From Neodontobutis hainanensis (Eukaryota; Chordata; Actinopteri; Gobiiformes; Odontobutidae): 64,000 nucleotides of DNA. Location: the NCBI GenBank assembly GCA_024349245.1, contig JALDNG010000022.1:4773001-4837000 (forward strand). Direction: 5' to 3'. Made by a program: the position numbers and the translations under genes. Numbering within the stretch: the stretch's first letter is position 1; each line of letters starts with the position of its first letter. Of this stretch, positions 12,201-24,305 are shown piece after piece. The notes under the pieces are model-generated. The model did no database searches and was not told the origin of the DNA. It worked only from the letters and a program-made list of their open reading frames with translations.

Positions 12201-14635
12201 CTACTTTCTAATACTGGTTTATAGTCATGATCGGTGGCCTTCCTGAAATCCCAGGATATGCCTGTTTTCAAATCAGATCCACAACCATGAGAGGAAACAG
12301 CTGCATGGGCCTGTGTGGCCTATAAGCAGTGGGCTCTGCAGATAACCCCTGACGTCTCAGACAGGAAGCTTGGACAGAGCCTCAGGAAGTAGCTTACAGA
12401 ACCGCCACACAAAACGAGCTTGCATGTGCGGTGGCAGTGAAAATAAACACAGCTTTCAGGTGCACCACACAATGACTCCAGTGTATGCATCAGTGCATTA
12501 CCTTATTTATGAGCACACGGGGCAATGTATGCAAACCAGTGCACCTGACAAATTTGTGTATTGGGAAAAGGACAAAACAGCCGCAAAATAAGGTGTTGTG
12601 TTTTAATATGTGCTAATGCTACACCTGAACAGCTTTTGCAACACCTTGATAAACAAGGTCATCAATCAGTCAGTCAACAGGCCATCAAACTATTTGCTCT
12701 GTATGTTCCCAAAGACTCAAGCAGTTCTCTATAAAAACCACACCTCGGGCAAGAGGAGGAGAAACTGGCACTGTGCCTCTCTTTTAGAGGCACTGCTCTC
12801 AGGAAGCTGCCTGAGTAGTTTCATTGTAAGGCTTTCCTGCTGCTCTTAAAAGGCAGGTCCCATGCTGCATTGTGGCCTGTGATTTACAAGTGTACGTCCA
12901 CTCACAGCTGGACGTATGGGGGCAGAATGGCACTTTAAAGTGGCATATGGCTGTGAAATGCCACTGCAGCAGTGTATTGTCCAAACAGGTTAGCCTCCCG
13001 GCAGCAGTGCATTCCTTACATGTTTTATGTACTTAATATGAAATAATGGAAAGAAATTGAAAATATATAACCAGTGATGAACTAACATTATGGTAACTGT
13101 ATCTTGTCATAAAATTTAAGTACTTTTTTAGTATTAGTTTCAATGCTGGTTTCCAGTACTGTGATGAAAAAACAAGTAAGTCAAGGATTAACAGTTGTTG
13201 ATACTTAATAATTCTTAATATTTACTTAGTAATTTGAAATTCACCCTTGCATTCTTTTGCTTTATAATTAGGAATATTGTGACCAAGAAACAAACCAAGG
13301 AACAAATCAGATTAAAATATTATGCATGGCTCCCAAATGTCATCTCACCACAAACTGTGGGACCAAAAACTGTTTGTAGGCAGCAGGCAAACCATGCTCT
13401 TATTTTGATAGTCATCTATAAATGTGTTTTTGCTTTATATGTGTGGAGGATAGCGCAAATTAGCACCTCTTCTTTCTTTTCCTCAAATGCATATATTAAA
13501 CTTTGGCATGTTCATAATAAAAGGGTGTGAGGGAGAAGGTTAGTTAAATAACCGTTACACCAGGAAGATTGTATGTGAACTACTTTGTAAACTTTGTTTA
13601 TAACTGTGTTCTGGTTAAAAGAGAAAGAATGGTTCCATCGTGTCTGAGGCCCCACTAGTTTCACTTCTCTGCTCTGCAAAACCACACGCATATGTCCCCT
13701 CACATCAGTTCATCTCTACACATGTACGTCAAAAGCTGTCAGTGGAATCCTACTGCTCGACGTCACACACCCACTGCCGCCCGATGTCGCAGGCTGAGAC
13801 AACAGCACTGTGTTTGTGATGAGCCACTGAAAGTGTGTGAGTGTCTGAGAGCTCCTACAAGGACTGTCAGTGACGTCTGTCTATTGTCTTCACCTCCATT
13901 TCTCCATCCCACTTGTTCCTCAGAAAAAGCACCGTCGAGGGACTTCAAATTTGCAAAGGAAAAATTAAACAGAGAAAAACTAAGTGTCATTCAGGTATGG
14001 TATAATGACTGCCAGGCTCAAGGGGATCCCTGGCAGCTGTGTTAGCATTAGCGCCTGTCAAAGTCTCACACGTAGGCCCACATTCTGACACACATATGCA
14101 CAATGTGTGATTATTGCCATTTTGCCTACACGTTTAAGGCTATTACGCCAAAATGACTTCCTCCGCTGTCTGTTTGAATGCACATAAGTCTAGAAGCGCA
14201 TTTCGTTATGGGGGTTTAACACACTATTTATTTGGCTTGCGTGGTAATTTTCCAATGACATTTAGAATGAGGTCGAAGTATACTCCAGCTAAAGTGAGTT
14301 CAAGGTGATGCTGAAGTGAACTGATAAATAATAATAAAATTAAGTTGTAAAGTTTATAGTAGTGTTGTAATCATGACTACTACAAATTCAAACGGATCAT
14401 CCAAGACTTGTGTTACACATGATGGCTGTTGACCTGGATTCAAAGAGAGAGAAACAAAAAGAAAGAAATAGAGAACTCAGGACATTTATTATTAAACCAG
14501 CTGCTGTAGTGACTGATGACACCTTAAAAAACACAGAAGGCGAACTCAAAGACAGATAGTGAACCAGACTGGTTGAATGGTGACCTCAGGTAACCTGAAG
14601 TGCCCTTCACTGTTTATTGAGTGTCAACTGCATGT
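9291..14635. other. Gene-free stretch with a LINE-tail fragment
   Basis: No gene is supported. At about 9400-9500 there is a degraded piece of the same LINE 3' end as at 15395-15660 ('TTTTTGGATGATAGGAAGAA', then 'AGAACCCATGCTAGCA'). Open frames here (for example 13692-14045) show no domain, no splice logic and no biased composition. The remainder looks like ordinary AT-rich intergenic DNA. Confidence 0.45.
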
Positions 14636-14760
14636 CTGTTGGGGTTCTCAGTCATCCAGGATTTAGTCAAGAAAAACAATTTCAAAGAAAGCATCTAAAC
14701 CGACGCCCAGATGCCTTCTTGGAAACATTTTTTGTCAACTGGATGCCTGTTTCATTAAAG
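14636..14760 (-). mobile_element. Fragment of a Penelope-like element terminal region
   Basis: The stretch GTTCTCAGTCATCCAGG is the reverse complement of the terminal motif CCTGGATGACTGAGAAC that ends fish Penelope-like elements. The same motif appears in forward orientation at about 34448-34466. Only this short non-coding end remains, so the call is tentative. Confidence 0.45.
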
Positions 14761-15394
14761 TAAATTATCTCTCTGAAATCTATTTAAGAGCAATAGTGCT
14801 AATTATAAAGAATTAAATGAAATGTTTTTTTTAAAATCAGTCTTTATCATGACTGTGACACCAGCGCACTTAAAAAAGTATCATTTGAATGTGATGGTCC
14901 AATTATTTTAATTATGAGGAAAAAACAACATGGTTGCCAAAGGTAACAGGACTCACATCGGGAAAGCAGGAAAAGCTTTGTTCACACCACAGAAACGTTT
15001 TCTGAGATCTGATTTCATTCATTATGAACTAAATGAAACCAAATGGGAGCTGATATAGATTCTGAAAAAATATATATCACAAGTTTAAAAGTACTGACAA
15101 GTAAGAGTCATTATATTGAGTTAGTTATACAGGGCCTTTTATGGTAATACTTTTTTTCCTAGATGCTTTATAAATAATGCACCTTTTATTATTATTTTGC
15201 TTAAATTCTGTTTTGAACAGTTGCATGAATTCACATAGACATCTCAGAAACACATGTGTGGAAAATGTGTGGATGATTTATTTATGTTTCATTTGAATTA
15301 TTATTATGATTATTATAATTATTTCTTTATTTATTTATTTATTTATTTTTTTAATACAGCATCCATTTGGATATTTTATAGCAACAGTAACTTA

Positions 15395-15660
15395 TTCATT
15401 CATTTTCTACCGCTTTGTCCCGTTAGGGGTCACGGGTGACTGGAGCCTATCCCAGCAGCTTTGGGCCTGAGGCGGGGGACACCCTGGACAGTGGCCAGTG
15501 AGTCGCAGTGCTGACATTTAGAGACAGACAGTGACAGACAACTCTCACATTCATTCACAAGGCACAGTTAAGATTTGCCAATTAACCTGTACATACATGT
15601 CTTTGGACGGTGGGAGGAAGCCAGAGTACCCGGAGAGAACCCACGGTAACACGCGGAGGA
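15395..15660 (-). mobile_element. LINE 3' end (same family as nested copy at 5682)
   Basis: Starts with TTCATTCATTTTCTACCGC, is almost identical to 5695-5800 over the first 110 bp, then continues about 150 bp further with 'GTCTTTGGACGGTGGGAGGA' and 'GGAGAGAACCCACGG', hallmarks of this fish LINE 3' region. The (ATTC)n tail lies on the left, so the element is on the minus strand and heavily 5'-truncated. Confidence 0.75.
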
Positions 15661-16671
15661 CATACAGTCGGTTAGTAAAAACACATGTTTTATTGGAGGA
15701 TACTCTGAGGGTTGCCTGTTTATGTCTTTCTTGTTGTAAAGGGGAGACAAATTCCCCAAACCCACTAAGACAAAAGCACACACCAGCTTTTGAATCAAGC
15801 CTACATACCTGATAAAAAAAAGCCAAATATATGTGAGACAGACCACCTGACCTTCACCCACTTCAGAAGTGACTCGGACAGAGCCAAAACACAAAGCATG
15901 AGCCTCCCGTGGGCCAGTCTGTGTTTTCTCAAACATACACACATACTGTATATACACACACACGCACACACAGTCCCTATAAAGCTACAGCCCGTAGCCT
16001 TCTGAGACAAACAGGACATTAAGAGCAGAATGGTTTGCACGAGAGAAGTATGCACACGCTCTGGAGTCAGTTTCGGCTGAGATTTTTTTTCTAGTCCTTT
16101 CAGACAAACCAGTCTGACTGCACAAATATCCACACACACAGTGTGCTCAAGTGTGCTCAAGGAAAGAGGTGATTTCTCACGGCCAGAGTGCCCCAAACTG
16201 CACTGAGTAAATACAGATTAATGATTGGCCGAGGGACGGAAGTGCATTCCGCAGAGCAAGACGCTGATCACAGTCCTCTAAAACCGGGTTTCCCAAACCT
16301 TTTTTTTCAAGAGAACCCACTTTTCAAAATGCCAAAAACTTTAATGCCATTTCCACTGTGTTAGTAACAGAGGTGGGTAAAGTGAAATTGTACTATTGTA
16401 AAGCACTGTTGCATTAAAAATAATTACCCAAATACTTTTACAACTAACAGGGCATTCTAATTGTGATGTGCAACCTACCTTGCCACCAATAATCATATTA
16501 AGCAATTACATATTTTACTGTAAACGTATGTTTTAAAAATGTACTCATATGCAAACAGATGTTTACAATAATAAAACAATACATGTAGTGGTAAAATGAA
16601 ATACAGCAACCTGCCCTTTTGTTACGAGACAGTATTTGGGAAACTGCCCTGACATGATGAAAATACACACA

Positions 16672-16967
16672 ATAAATTAGATTTATATTGCGCTTTTCTC
16701 CCAAGGGGCCATGGGACAGGGCGTCCATTATTCATTCACTCCACAGTCACACACTGGTGGTGGTAAGCTACATCTGTAGCCACAGCTGCCCTGGGACAGT
16801 TGCCCTCTCCGACCAACACCAAGTACATTCACTTAACATTCTTACACATTCATACGAGGCAAGGTGGATTAAGTGTCTGTGCCCAAGGACACAACGACAG
16901 TATGAACTGTGGGGAGAATGGGAATCAAACCGCCTACCTTCCGGTTGAAGGACGACCTCTCTACCAC

Positions 16968-16969
<2 letters not shown>
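16672..16969 (-). mobile_element. tRNA-derived SINE
   Basis: Read on the minus strand it begins with a tRNA-like head: an A-box-like 'TCAGTGGTAGAGAGG' and a B-box-like 'GGTTTGATTCC'. Then follows the body 'TGTGTCCTTGGGCACAGACA', and it ends in 'GAGAAAAGCGCAATATAAAT'. Matching copies lie at 29959-30256 (minus), 22020-22165 (minus, head only), 21594-21750 (plus, tail) and 49197-49380 (plus). A long TA microsatellite adjoins the head end. Confidence 0.8.

Positions 16970-17041
<72 letters not shown>
16970..17041. repeat. (TA)n microsatellite
   Basis: About 35 TA dinucleotides directly next to the tRNA-like head of the SINE at 16672-16969. Confidence 0.95.
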
Positions 17042-17043
<2 letters not shown>

Positions 17044-20000
17044 TCCAGATACTGTGCGTCCGAACAATGGTGAGCAATGCTCTAGTGCATCGACCAAAGG
17101 GCTACACAATCCTTCTGATAGCACGACCCAGCTCAAAGACTGTATTTGATTTTCTGTGCGTACAGTGTGTGTAAGGGTGAACATTAATCCCCGGGCAGAC
17201 CCATTCTCTGATCCTGTATTTCACTTGTCCTTAGTTTCAGATTCCACGTTGAAAGAATTGATTGCCTTTCAGTAACCTGGATAAGTAATAACTCGATCTA
17301 ATGATTGACTTAGGAGCCACTCATTATTCATAAGAGGAATGGCATTAAAAATAAGATTAAAGCTACTTAGACTTTCCCTGAGTGTGTATAAATCAATTTA
17401 CTTTTCTAGATCTTTTCTAGATCTACATTAACCCTGAATGTGCTGATGTTACACAGAAGCACTTCTTGAAGCACCCAACTCCTGTTTTCAAGTTCATTTC
17501 TGTAGAGGACAATGGCTCTATTTATCTTGGAGAGGCAGACAGTGAACTGTGAAAGAGAGCAACGAAAGGGGAAGAGCTAAACAGAGAATAGAAAGACGGA
17601 GAGGGAAAAGAAAGGAGGAGGGTAAAAAAAGGCAGCAGAGCTAGGAATGTTGGTGGAAGGTGCCACATAGCTCCAAATATTTGTTGACTGGTAGACACAG
17701 CAACGGACATCCAGCCTATGTATTAGTTAATCCATTACATGATGGTAACAGATTCAGGACAGAACCACAGTGAAGCCTGGGGCAAAGGATGGATGTACAC
17801 TCACATGTGAGGGTGTAGGTTTATTTTGGCCTTGGCAAGGATTTAAAAAATATATTTGGAAGTATCTACTGTAGGCCCTCATATCCTCATTTTCTTTTGA
17901 TAATGCTGGTAACCCATTGGCACATACATGGCAGGTCAGGTCGTTTTTTGAAGACTTCTGAGTTTGAGTGCCTTTTGGTCAAAATTCATATGAGGTGCCA
18001 AAACAACTGTATCAAACATTTTATTGTCTTTTCTGTTTGTCAGCAATTGTGTTTGATTGTAATGACAAAAAGAAGAATTGGAATAGTCCTGTTCACATAT
18101 CTCCTATGACCATAACAAGAAAACTAAACTGCAGAAATTTAGCTCACAAAAAGACAAGCCGAAAGTATAGTTCAATCAGTATCGGTAAAAGAGCTTGTTT
18201 GTCCCGCCTCTATTGTCCATGCACAGCTCTAAACCCTGCTGCCACGTGAGTTTCATTGTTGACTTGGCATTACACGTGTCAACACATGCACACACTCACA
18301 CTGACTGACAGCTCCAGGTAGACAGCAGTGGAGTTAGTACGGAGAAGCAAACGAACTGCTGTCACACAGTCATGTACTTGTGCTTCCTCTTTAAGCCTCA
18401 CCCAACCGGCCTCCAAACAAACACGGGCAGAATTAGAGACATCTCTGAACTCTAAACTGTGGCTTGCCGTGGTTGCCTGGTGCTACACAAAATAAAAGAG
18501 TGGACTCTAAATAAGAAGGAGCCCCATTTTTCCGATATGGAATGGAACACACCTTTATGTGAGCACTGTACAAAGTGGTATATGATCTGCTCTAATCAGT
18601 CTGGCAACCATCTAAGCCCGATCCCCTCTGCTGGAACGATAACCCCACTCAATATTGATTGGTGATCGGGTTTCATAGCGGTCTCGGAGGAGGGTGGTGG
18701 TTTATAAGGGCAATCTCTGCATGCTGCAAGTGTGTGATGCTCACAAAAAAAATGAGAGTGGAGATTTTATTTCTCATTGTCTCCTGTTTCATGTGGACTG
18801 CATTTAGTCAGATCAGCTTCACTGTGTGTATCATGTATCTGTCAAAAATACAAAAGATTATTGCAAAACCTTGAGTCAGGCTTTAGATATGATATTTTTT
18901 ACTTTACCTGATAAGTTTCTTCCCCTCTAGACAACAAAATATTTAACATCTATGCCATTTGTATGAGATTTGTTAACAAGATCAGTAATCTGTAAAACAA
19001 TAATTAAAATCTCAGCCAATCAACACAAAAAGATTTATGCCTTAGCAATCACTGGGTCTGGGATCCCTTTCCTTTACATTAGTTACCATGGGGTTGAAAA
19101 CCATATTGTTTATTTTAAAATTCTTTGATTTATTTGAGTCAAGCAGAACTTTATTTTGCATCCATTGGCAATGCTACCTGGAAATCCCTGGAAATCCATC
19201 AGAATCCACAAAGATGGGTGGCAAGGCTGAAAGACTTTAATGTATAATTTATTAATTAATATTGCAGGAAGAACTATACTCAACATTCGCTTAATTAGCT
19301 ATCAGCACTTCCACACTGTAATATGTCGTATTGCCATGATCACATCTGGCTCCTAAATCTTCTTGATTTTCTGACTTTCTAGATCCTGTGACAGTTCATG
19401 CAGCTGAGATCACAATTCATGACTCAGTTATTGTAATGTCTTTACCCTTAAACCAGCCTCACAAAATTAATCTGTAACCACAATTTATTTTATTTAAAAA
19501 AACTGACTGAAACTGCTGTTCAAATTCAAACAATGCCTCCATCTTGTCACTCTCAGCCTGCCGCCCGCCTTCTTCTTCCTTTGCTTTTTATTGGCTTTGA
19601 AAAGCTAAGCCAGAAGTACCAGCAAACCAAACAAACGCTGACAACCATCCAGTCATACAAACAACGCTAACACACAAATGTTGCCACAAATATAGTGAAG
19701 CGCAAGCGCACACATATACGTAACACGGTTGGTAAGTTTCCCCAGCTTCCAGAGGTAAATGGAGTGGAACAGGTTAGCTCTGCTTGGAGTATAGTACACC
19801 TGTACAAACACAGCGCTCGATCACAGCTACGCTCACAGATTTGGACACACAAATAGTCGTCCATCTGGTCGAAGGCCCTGGTGGGATTTAATAGCTATCG
19901 ATCATTCTCCCTGGTGACACACTAAACTCCCTGTTAGGGGCTGAACAGAGCCAGCTGAGGACTCAGGTCCCAAACACAACACCAGCAGAGGGGGATCACA

Positions 20001-21593
20001 TACATTGAGGACGAAGAAAACCCACCAAATAGTGTCAAAAAGCACATTTACTTTCCCCACTGTGTGTACGTCTCTGTATGCTGCTCAGTGAGGCTCACTT
20101 TTTCACTGAGGTTATTTAATTTACATAATGAGAGCCAGACACACTCACATAAATTAAATTACTCTGAGACAACAAATAAAAAGCACAGCCACAAACAAGT
20201 CCCTGCCTATGCATCACTTTTACTGGTTAGAGTTGTACCTTAACTCTGTCTTATTAAGAAGAAAACAGGCATAGAAGCTGCAGTGTGCCCACCTTTACCC
20301 AATGATGTCATTGTACACTTGTCCAGTGAGTTACGGTGTGCTGAAAGGGTCAAAATGAGGGAGAACCAATCGATATTCCATATGATTCCAACTAATATAT
20401 CTTAGACGTGATTCCTTTTGGTAGTTAGTGACGATTAATTGTCAAGTCTAATAAAGTCTTTGGAGACTGAGGGTGCCAGAGTGGCTGTTGGTGGTTCGTT
20501 TTATGGGCAAATTAATTAAAATGGTGCCTGAAAAAAATTGTCAGAAGCAGACATCAAACAGTCATTCTGAAGGGCGGAACAATGAGACATCACTCAAAGA
20601 GACTTTGTGTGGCATGTAATAATCAAGCTCAATAAGCACGGGCTTTATACTGCGTCATAAATCAGAGCGAGAGATGGGGACTTGGGCTTTTAGTGGTGTC
20701 TTTTCTTTTTCAATATATAAAGGTTGCCACTTGATCTTATTAATCAATATCTATGTACAGATACACATTTTTCTGTGGAGTTAAGCAGCTTTGTGGGTAA
20801 CAAAATGATAGACTAAACCATTTTAGGTGGATTTACATACGGTTAGGTAAGACTCAAACAGAGGTTATAGTAAAGGTGAATCACGTATTGAAAGGGATCT
20901 AATGTAAAAAAAAAATGGACTAAAATGTGAATAAAAGGAAAGTGGGAAATGGCACATGACATAATTTGCAATCAAGTTATGGTCAGTTCAGTATCTGAAA
21001 AACCTGGTACAGTATTACCAAACTGCTAACCTTGCCTGAATGAAAATAATAGCTGATCCCAATATTGTGCTGAAATCTGTGCACATCTATGTCCTCAAAG
21101 CTATCTACTGTATATATTTATTTTACTTATATTATCATGATATTGTACTTCTTTTGTTGTTATACATAGTATTGCCCATAGGTAAATCCTTTCACAGCTG
21201 AAAATCCAAACCCTGCTCAATCCAAAACAATCTCTCCGTTCTGGCTTAAAGTAACACCTGTAACAACAATAGTTCTCTTTCTTCAGCCCACCAGCCCTCT
21301 AGAATTTATTTTAAACAAAAAAACAAGCATTTTTATTTTTTAGTGGCTTAGTCTCTTGCCCTATGTAGGCAGACTAGACCAGCACACAGAGAGAGAACAC
21401 AGATTTGTCTGCCAAGAGCTGCTGAAACAATACAACTGGACCACAGCCTGTTTCCAAAACAGAGGAAATCCTGTGGCCTGGACAGTCACTGATATGCATA
21501 GGATGAGAGAGAGAGGAACCAAATTAAAAGAAAGCGGAGGAGACAGAAAAAGGAAAGGCAATGGCTATTTAGAATCAAGTAGCTTATGGCACA
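17042..21593. other. Gene-free stretch
   Basis: I see no exon, RNA gene or full transposon. Short frames such as 17522-17710 (minus) and 18459-18665 (plus) have no recognisable domain. Less AT-rich islands, for example around 20560-20700, could be conserved non-coding sequence upstream of jun, but that cannot be judged without alignment to other fish. Confidence 0.4.
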
Positions 21594-21750
21594 GTGTGTG
21601 AATGTGTGATGGTCATAAAGTCTTGCAGGCGCAAAATGGCTGCCACGTCTCTGTCAGTCTGCCCCAGGACAGCTATGGTTACAGCTTACAACCACCAGTG
21701 TATTGAAAGGCGTTATATAAGTACTATTCATTATTATTATTATTATTATT
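21594..21750 (+). mobile_element. SINE tail part
   Basis: Contains the body/tail of the SINE family described at 16672 ('GCAAAATGGCTGCCACGTCT', 'TCAGTCTGCCCCAGGACAG', 'GGCGTTATATAAGTAC') and ends in a (TTA)n tract at about 21722-21750. The tRNA-like head is missing. Confidence 0.7.
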
Positions 21751-22019
21751 AAAGTCTAAAATAACAGTCAAAATAAAAAAGTTATTTGTGAAGCGTCCGG
21801 TTATTTGTATTATTTTAAAACATTATGTGTATCATTCTAAAGAGCTTAAAAATGAAACATACTGTTTGTGTCCAAATACCTGGACCACTACTATACAGTA
21901 TGTTCCAGCTACATTGTCCATACCTCCATCCACCACAGTTTGGTTTCCATGTTATTGCTTTACACATAATAAGTGCTTTACAACCAAATAAAATATTTAC
22001 CAGTGTTACAGCTGACATC

Positions 22020-22165
22020 ACTGGAGGCAATGTAGGTTAAGTGTCTTGCCCAAAAACACAACAACAGTATGTGGGGGAGAGCAGGATGTTATGTTTTGGG
22101 ATGTTTTGAGCGGGGATCAAACCGCCCACCAGCCGGTCGAAGGAGCTCAGTGGGTAGAGCACCCA
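22020..22165 (-). mobile_element. SINE head part
   Basis: Matches the head of the same SINE family on the minus strand ('GATCAAACCGCCCACCAGCC', 'AAGTGTCTTGCCCAAAAACA'). Near its head the bases GAGCTCAGTGGGTAGAGC and CCCACTGAGCTAC form an imperfect inverted repeat (22144-22175), as if two SINE heads had met. The tail half is missing. Confidence 0.65.
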
Positions 22166-23163
22166 CTGAGCTACTGCTGCACAATTATGGGCATAGATTT
22201 TGTATTATTCACATTTTAAAAGGAACCAAAACAAGACACTATATGTATTGTGTTAACCTTTTTATATTGTTCTTCTTAAATGGGATAGTAGACTGGGTGT
22301 GCCACACTGAAGAGCCCTGCTGTTAAATGAGGGGCACTAAAACAACTAATTATAATTATTTGATGTGCTTTAATTCAGTAAAAACTGCTATAAATAAATG
22401 ACGAGACAAGGGAATAAATATTTTATATGTGAAAGTAAAATACAATGCAAGCATATTAATAAATGTATACACAGAAAGTAAAACAAAAGCATAACTTCTA
22501 TTAAACAGCATGTCTGCTAATGAATCTTGTCTTATTATTTCAAGGAACACAGAAATAATGTTGCAATAATAAAGAAATACAAATTTGAAATATGGTGGTT
22601 TTGTCCTCCCACTCTCCTTACTAAAGCCACCTTTAGAAGTGATTAAATCAAAATGAAAAAGATCAGCTAAGTCAACCTATTATATCAAATTATACCCCGC
22701 TCTATTGATCTCCAGAGTTTGACATATACAACAGTACATAAAGCTAACATTATCAGCCATAAAAAGTCTGACTATGTTGGCGTTTTATGATCTGGTTCAT
22801 CCTTCTTAGGTCCTTCTAAGAAGCTAGCCAGCCCCAAGGGACTGATTTACTTGTCACAAAGGGAGGACATTTTTAGACATGTTGTACTGGGGATATCAGG
22901 CTGTAAAGCTATCAGGGCAAAAAATTGACCCAGACAGTAAGTGTGCACATAACTAGAGAAGACGTAAGAGACACCAGTTAACCTTTTGACATTGAACCCG
23001 CAGTGATTTCTGACAATGGGTCAGGGGACAATGGACTGCACTACACTAATTACAGAACCTGAGATGGAAGTGTTTTTCCACTTTTTTATTAGGATTAAAG
23101 ACATCTACTCATCTATCTTTAGGCATGTGTCGTCGGAAAATAAAATAAAATATTTTAGGATTA

Positions 23164-23200
<37 letters not shown>

Positions 23201-23827
23201 TCTTGGCAGTGGTAAAGATAAAAAGGTCTTACAAGTACAAGGGAAGACTATTGAATATTAATGCTACCCTTAGCAAATTGTGGAACAAAGTTACTCAATA
23301 GGCCTGTAAGCATTCTGCAATGTTTTTTTAGCATTAGTTCAAGATTTTAGTTTGCCAGTGTGTCATATTTAATCACAGGTAAAAGCCTGGGGAGAATTTT
23401 GTGTGTCAACTTTTATGGCATCACAAATTATAGTCCATTGATATCAAATAAAAATACTAAAATGTTCAAATTACAGTTACCTTTGAACAATGGTGGTTTA
23501 AGGTTGTTTAGAGCATAAAATATTTTGTTTTAGTCTTTTACCCGTGTCGTCGTTTATTTTTGCTAGTTTTGATTCTCCAACAATGTGCTAGGCTATTTTT
23601 CCAGGTTGTTTAGCTTCCTCCTAATGCGCAGAAAGTTTATTAAAACGTAAAAAATGGGTTGTGTGACGCGTAAAAGTATGATACTGAGAAAAAAACAGAT
23701 GTTTAGTCACACAGCTGTCCACAACGTAATAGCCGTGAGGAGAAAAAGACTTCGCCGGAGCTGTTGCCTTTAACACCGGTTGTCCCGCCACTGACAGCAA
23801 AGCGGGTAACTAGATATTCAAAAACAA
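22166..23827. other. Gene-free stretch before the jun promoter
   Basis: AT-rich and without supported genes. It contains an A-run of about 28 bases at 23169-23197. From about 23640 onward the sequence becomes richer in CG dinucleotides, marking the approach to the jun promoter. Confidence 0.45.
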
Positions 23828-23896
23828 TACGTCATCCCACAATGCACCGCGCTTACGTTCTCCTTTCAGCATTACCTCATCCCACAATCCACCGCG
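23828..23896 (+). promoter_or_regulatory. Duplicated AP-1/CRE plus ZNF143-like module, distal jun promoter
   Basis: Two 24-bp direct repeats, 23828-23851 and 23873-23896, are identical at 22 positions. Each joins an AP-1/CRE-like site (TACGTCA in the first, TTACCTCA at 23872-23879 in the second) to TCCCACAAT(G/C)CACCGCG. TTACCTCA is the sequence of the distal AP-1 site of mammalian JUN, and it lies 126 bp from the proximal site here, against about 120 bp in human. The second half of each repeat fits the ZNF143/Staf binding consensus except at its first two positions. Site identity is seen; factor binding is inferred. Confidence 0.65.
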
Positions 23897-23960
23897 AGAT
23901 TCAGAAACTTCTGGGTGGTCGTCTAGGCAACGCGCCTTATCGGAGGATTAAACACCGCCT

Positions 23961-24018
23961 TTCGCCACGCCCTCCAACCAATAGGAGAGCCCCGTCATGA
24001 CATCATGGCTATTTTTAG
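23961..24018 (+). promoter_or_regulatory. Proximal jun promoter: GC box, CCAAT, AP-1 site, MEF2 site
   Basis: In order: a GC-box-like CCACGCCC (about 23965), CCAAT at 23978-23982, the AP-1 site TGACATCA at 23998-24005, and the MEF2-type site CTATTTTTAG at 24009-24018. Mammalian JUN has the same order of SP1, CTF/CCAAT, proximal TRE (TGACATCA) and MEF2/RSRF sites. Counting from the human distances puts transcription start near 24060-24070, giving a 5' leader of about 240 bases. The proximal AP-1 site implies autoregulation by Jun/ATF2 dimers. Confidence 0.8.
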
Positions 24019-24305
24019 AGAGGCAGCGGCAGCAGATAAGGTAAGCCTTCACGCTGTATAGCTCGCAGTGTGTACACTTTGAGCCAGCGAGAGCACCACA
24101 GAGGAACTTGGTGCCTCACCAGTTAGAGCTACTCGGACTGAGTACTTCTCGGGATACTCTGACCAACAACACGAACTATTATCCATCGCCTGCTCAAAGA
24201 CGTGCTTTAAAAGTTGAGAGGACGTTTGGAAACTTCGGCTGAAAAGAAAATACGAAAAGTTCTTCAGATAACTTTTGTAGCCATTTAGTTTTTGTTTTTT
24301 CTTCT

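Noticed and set aside
13692..14045. 117-residue plus-strand frame
   Set aside because: Low-quality composition, an overlapping minus-strand frame, no domain and no splice context.
16768..17184. 138-residue minus-strand open frame
   Set aside because: Its core is a run of alternating Tyr-Ile translated from the TA microsatellite, and the rest is a tRNA-derived SINE. No coding evidence.
20560..20700. Possible conserved non-coding enhancer of jun
   Set aside because: It looks less AT-rich than its surroundings but shows no specific motif set. Without cross-species alignment there is no support.
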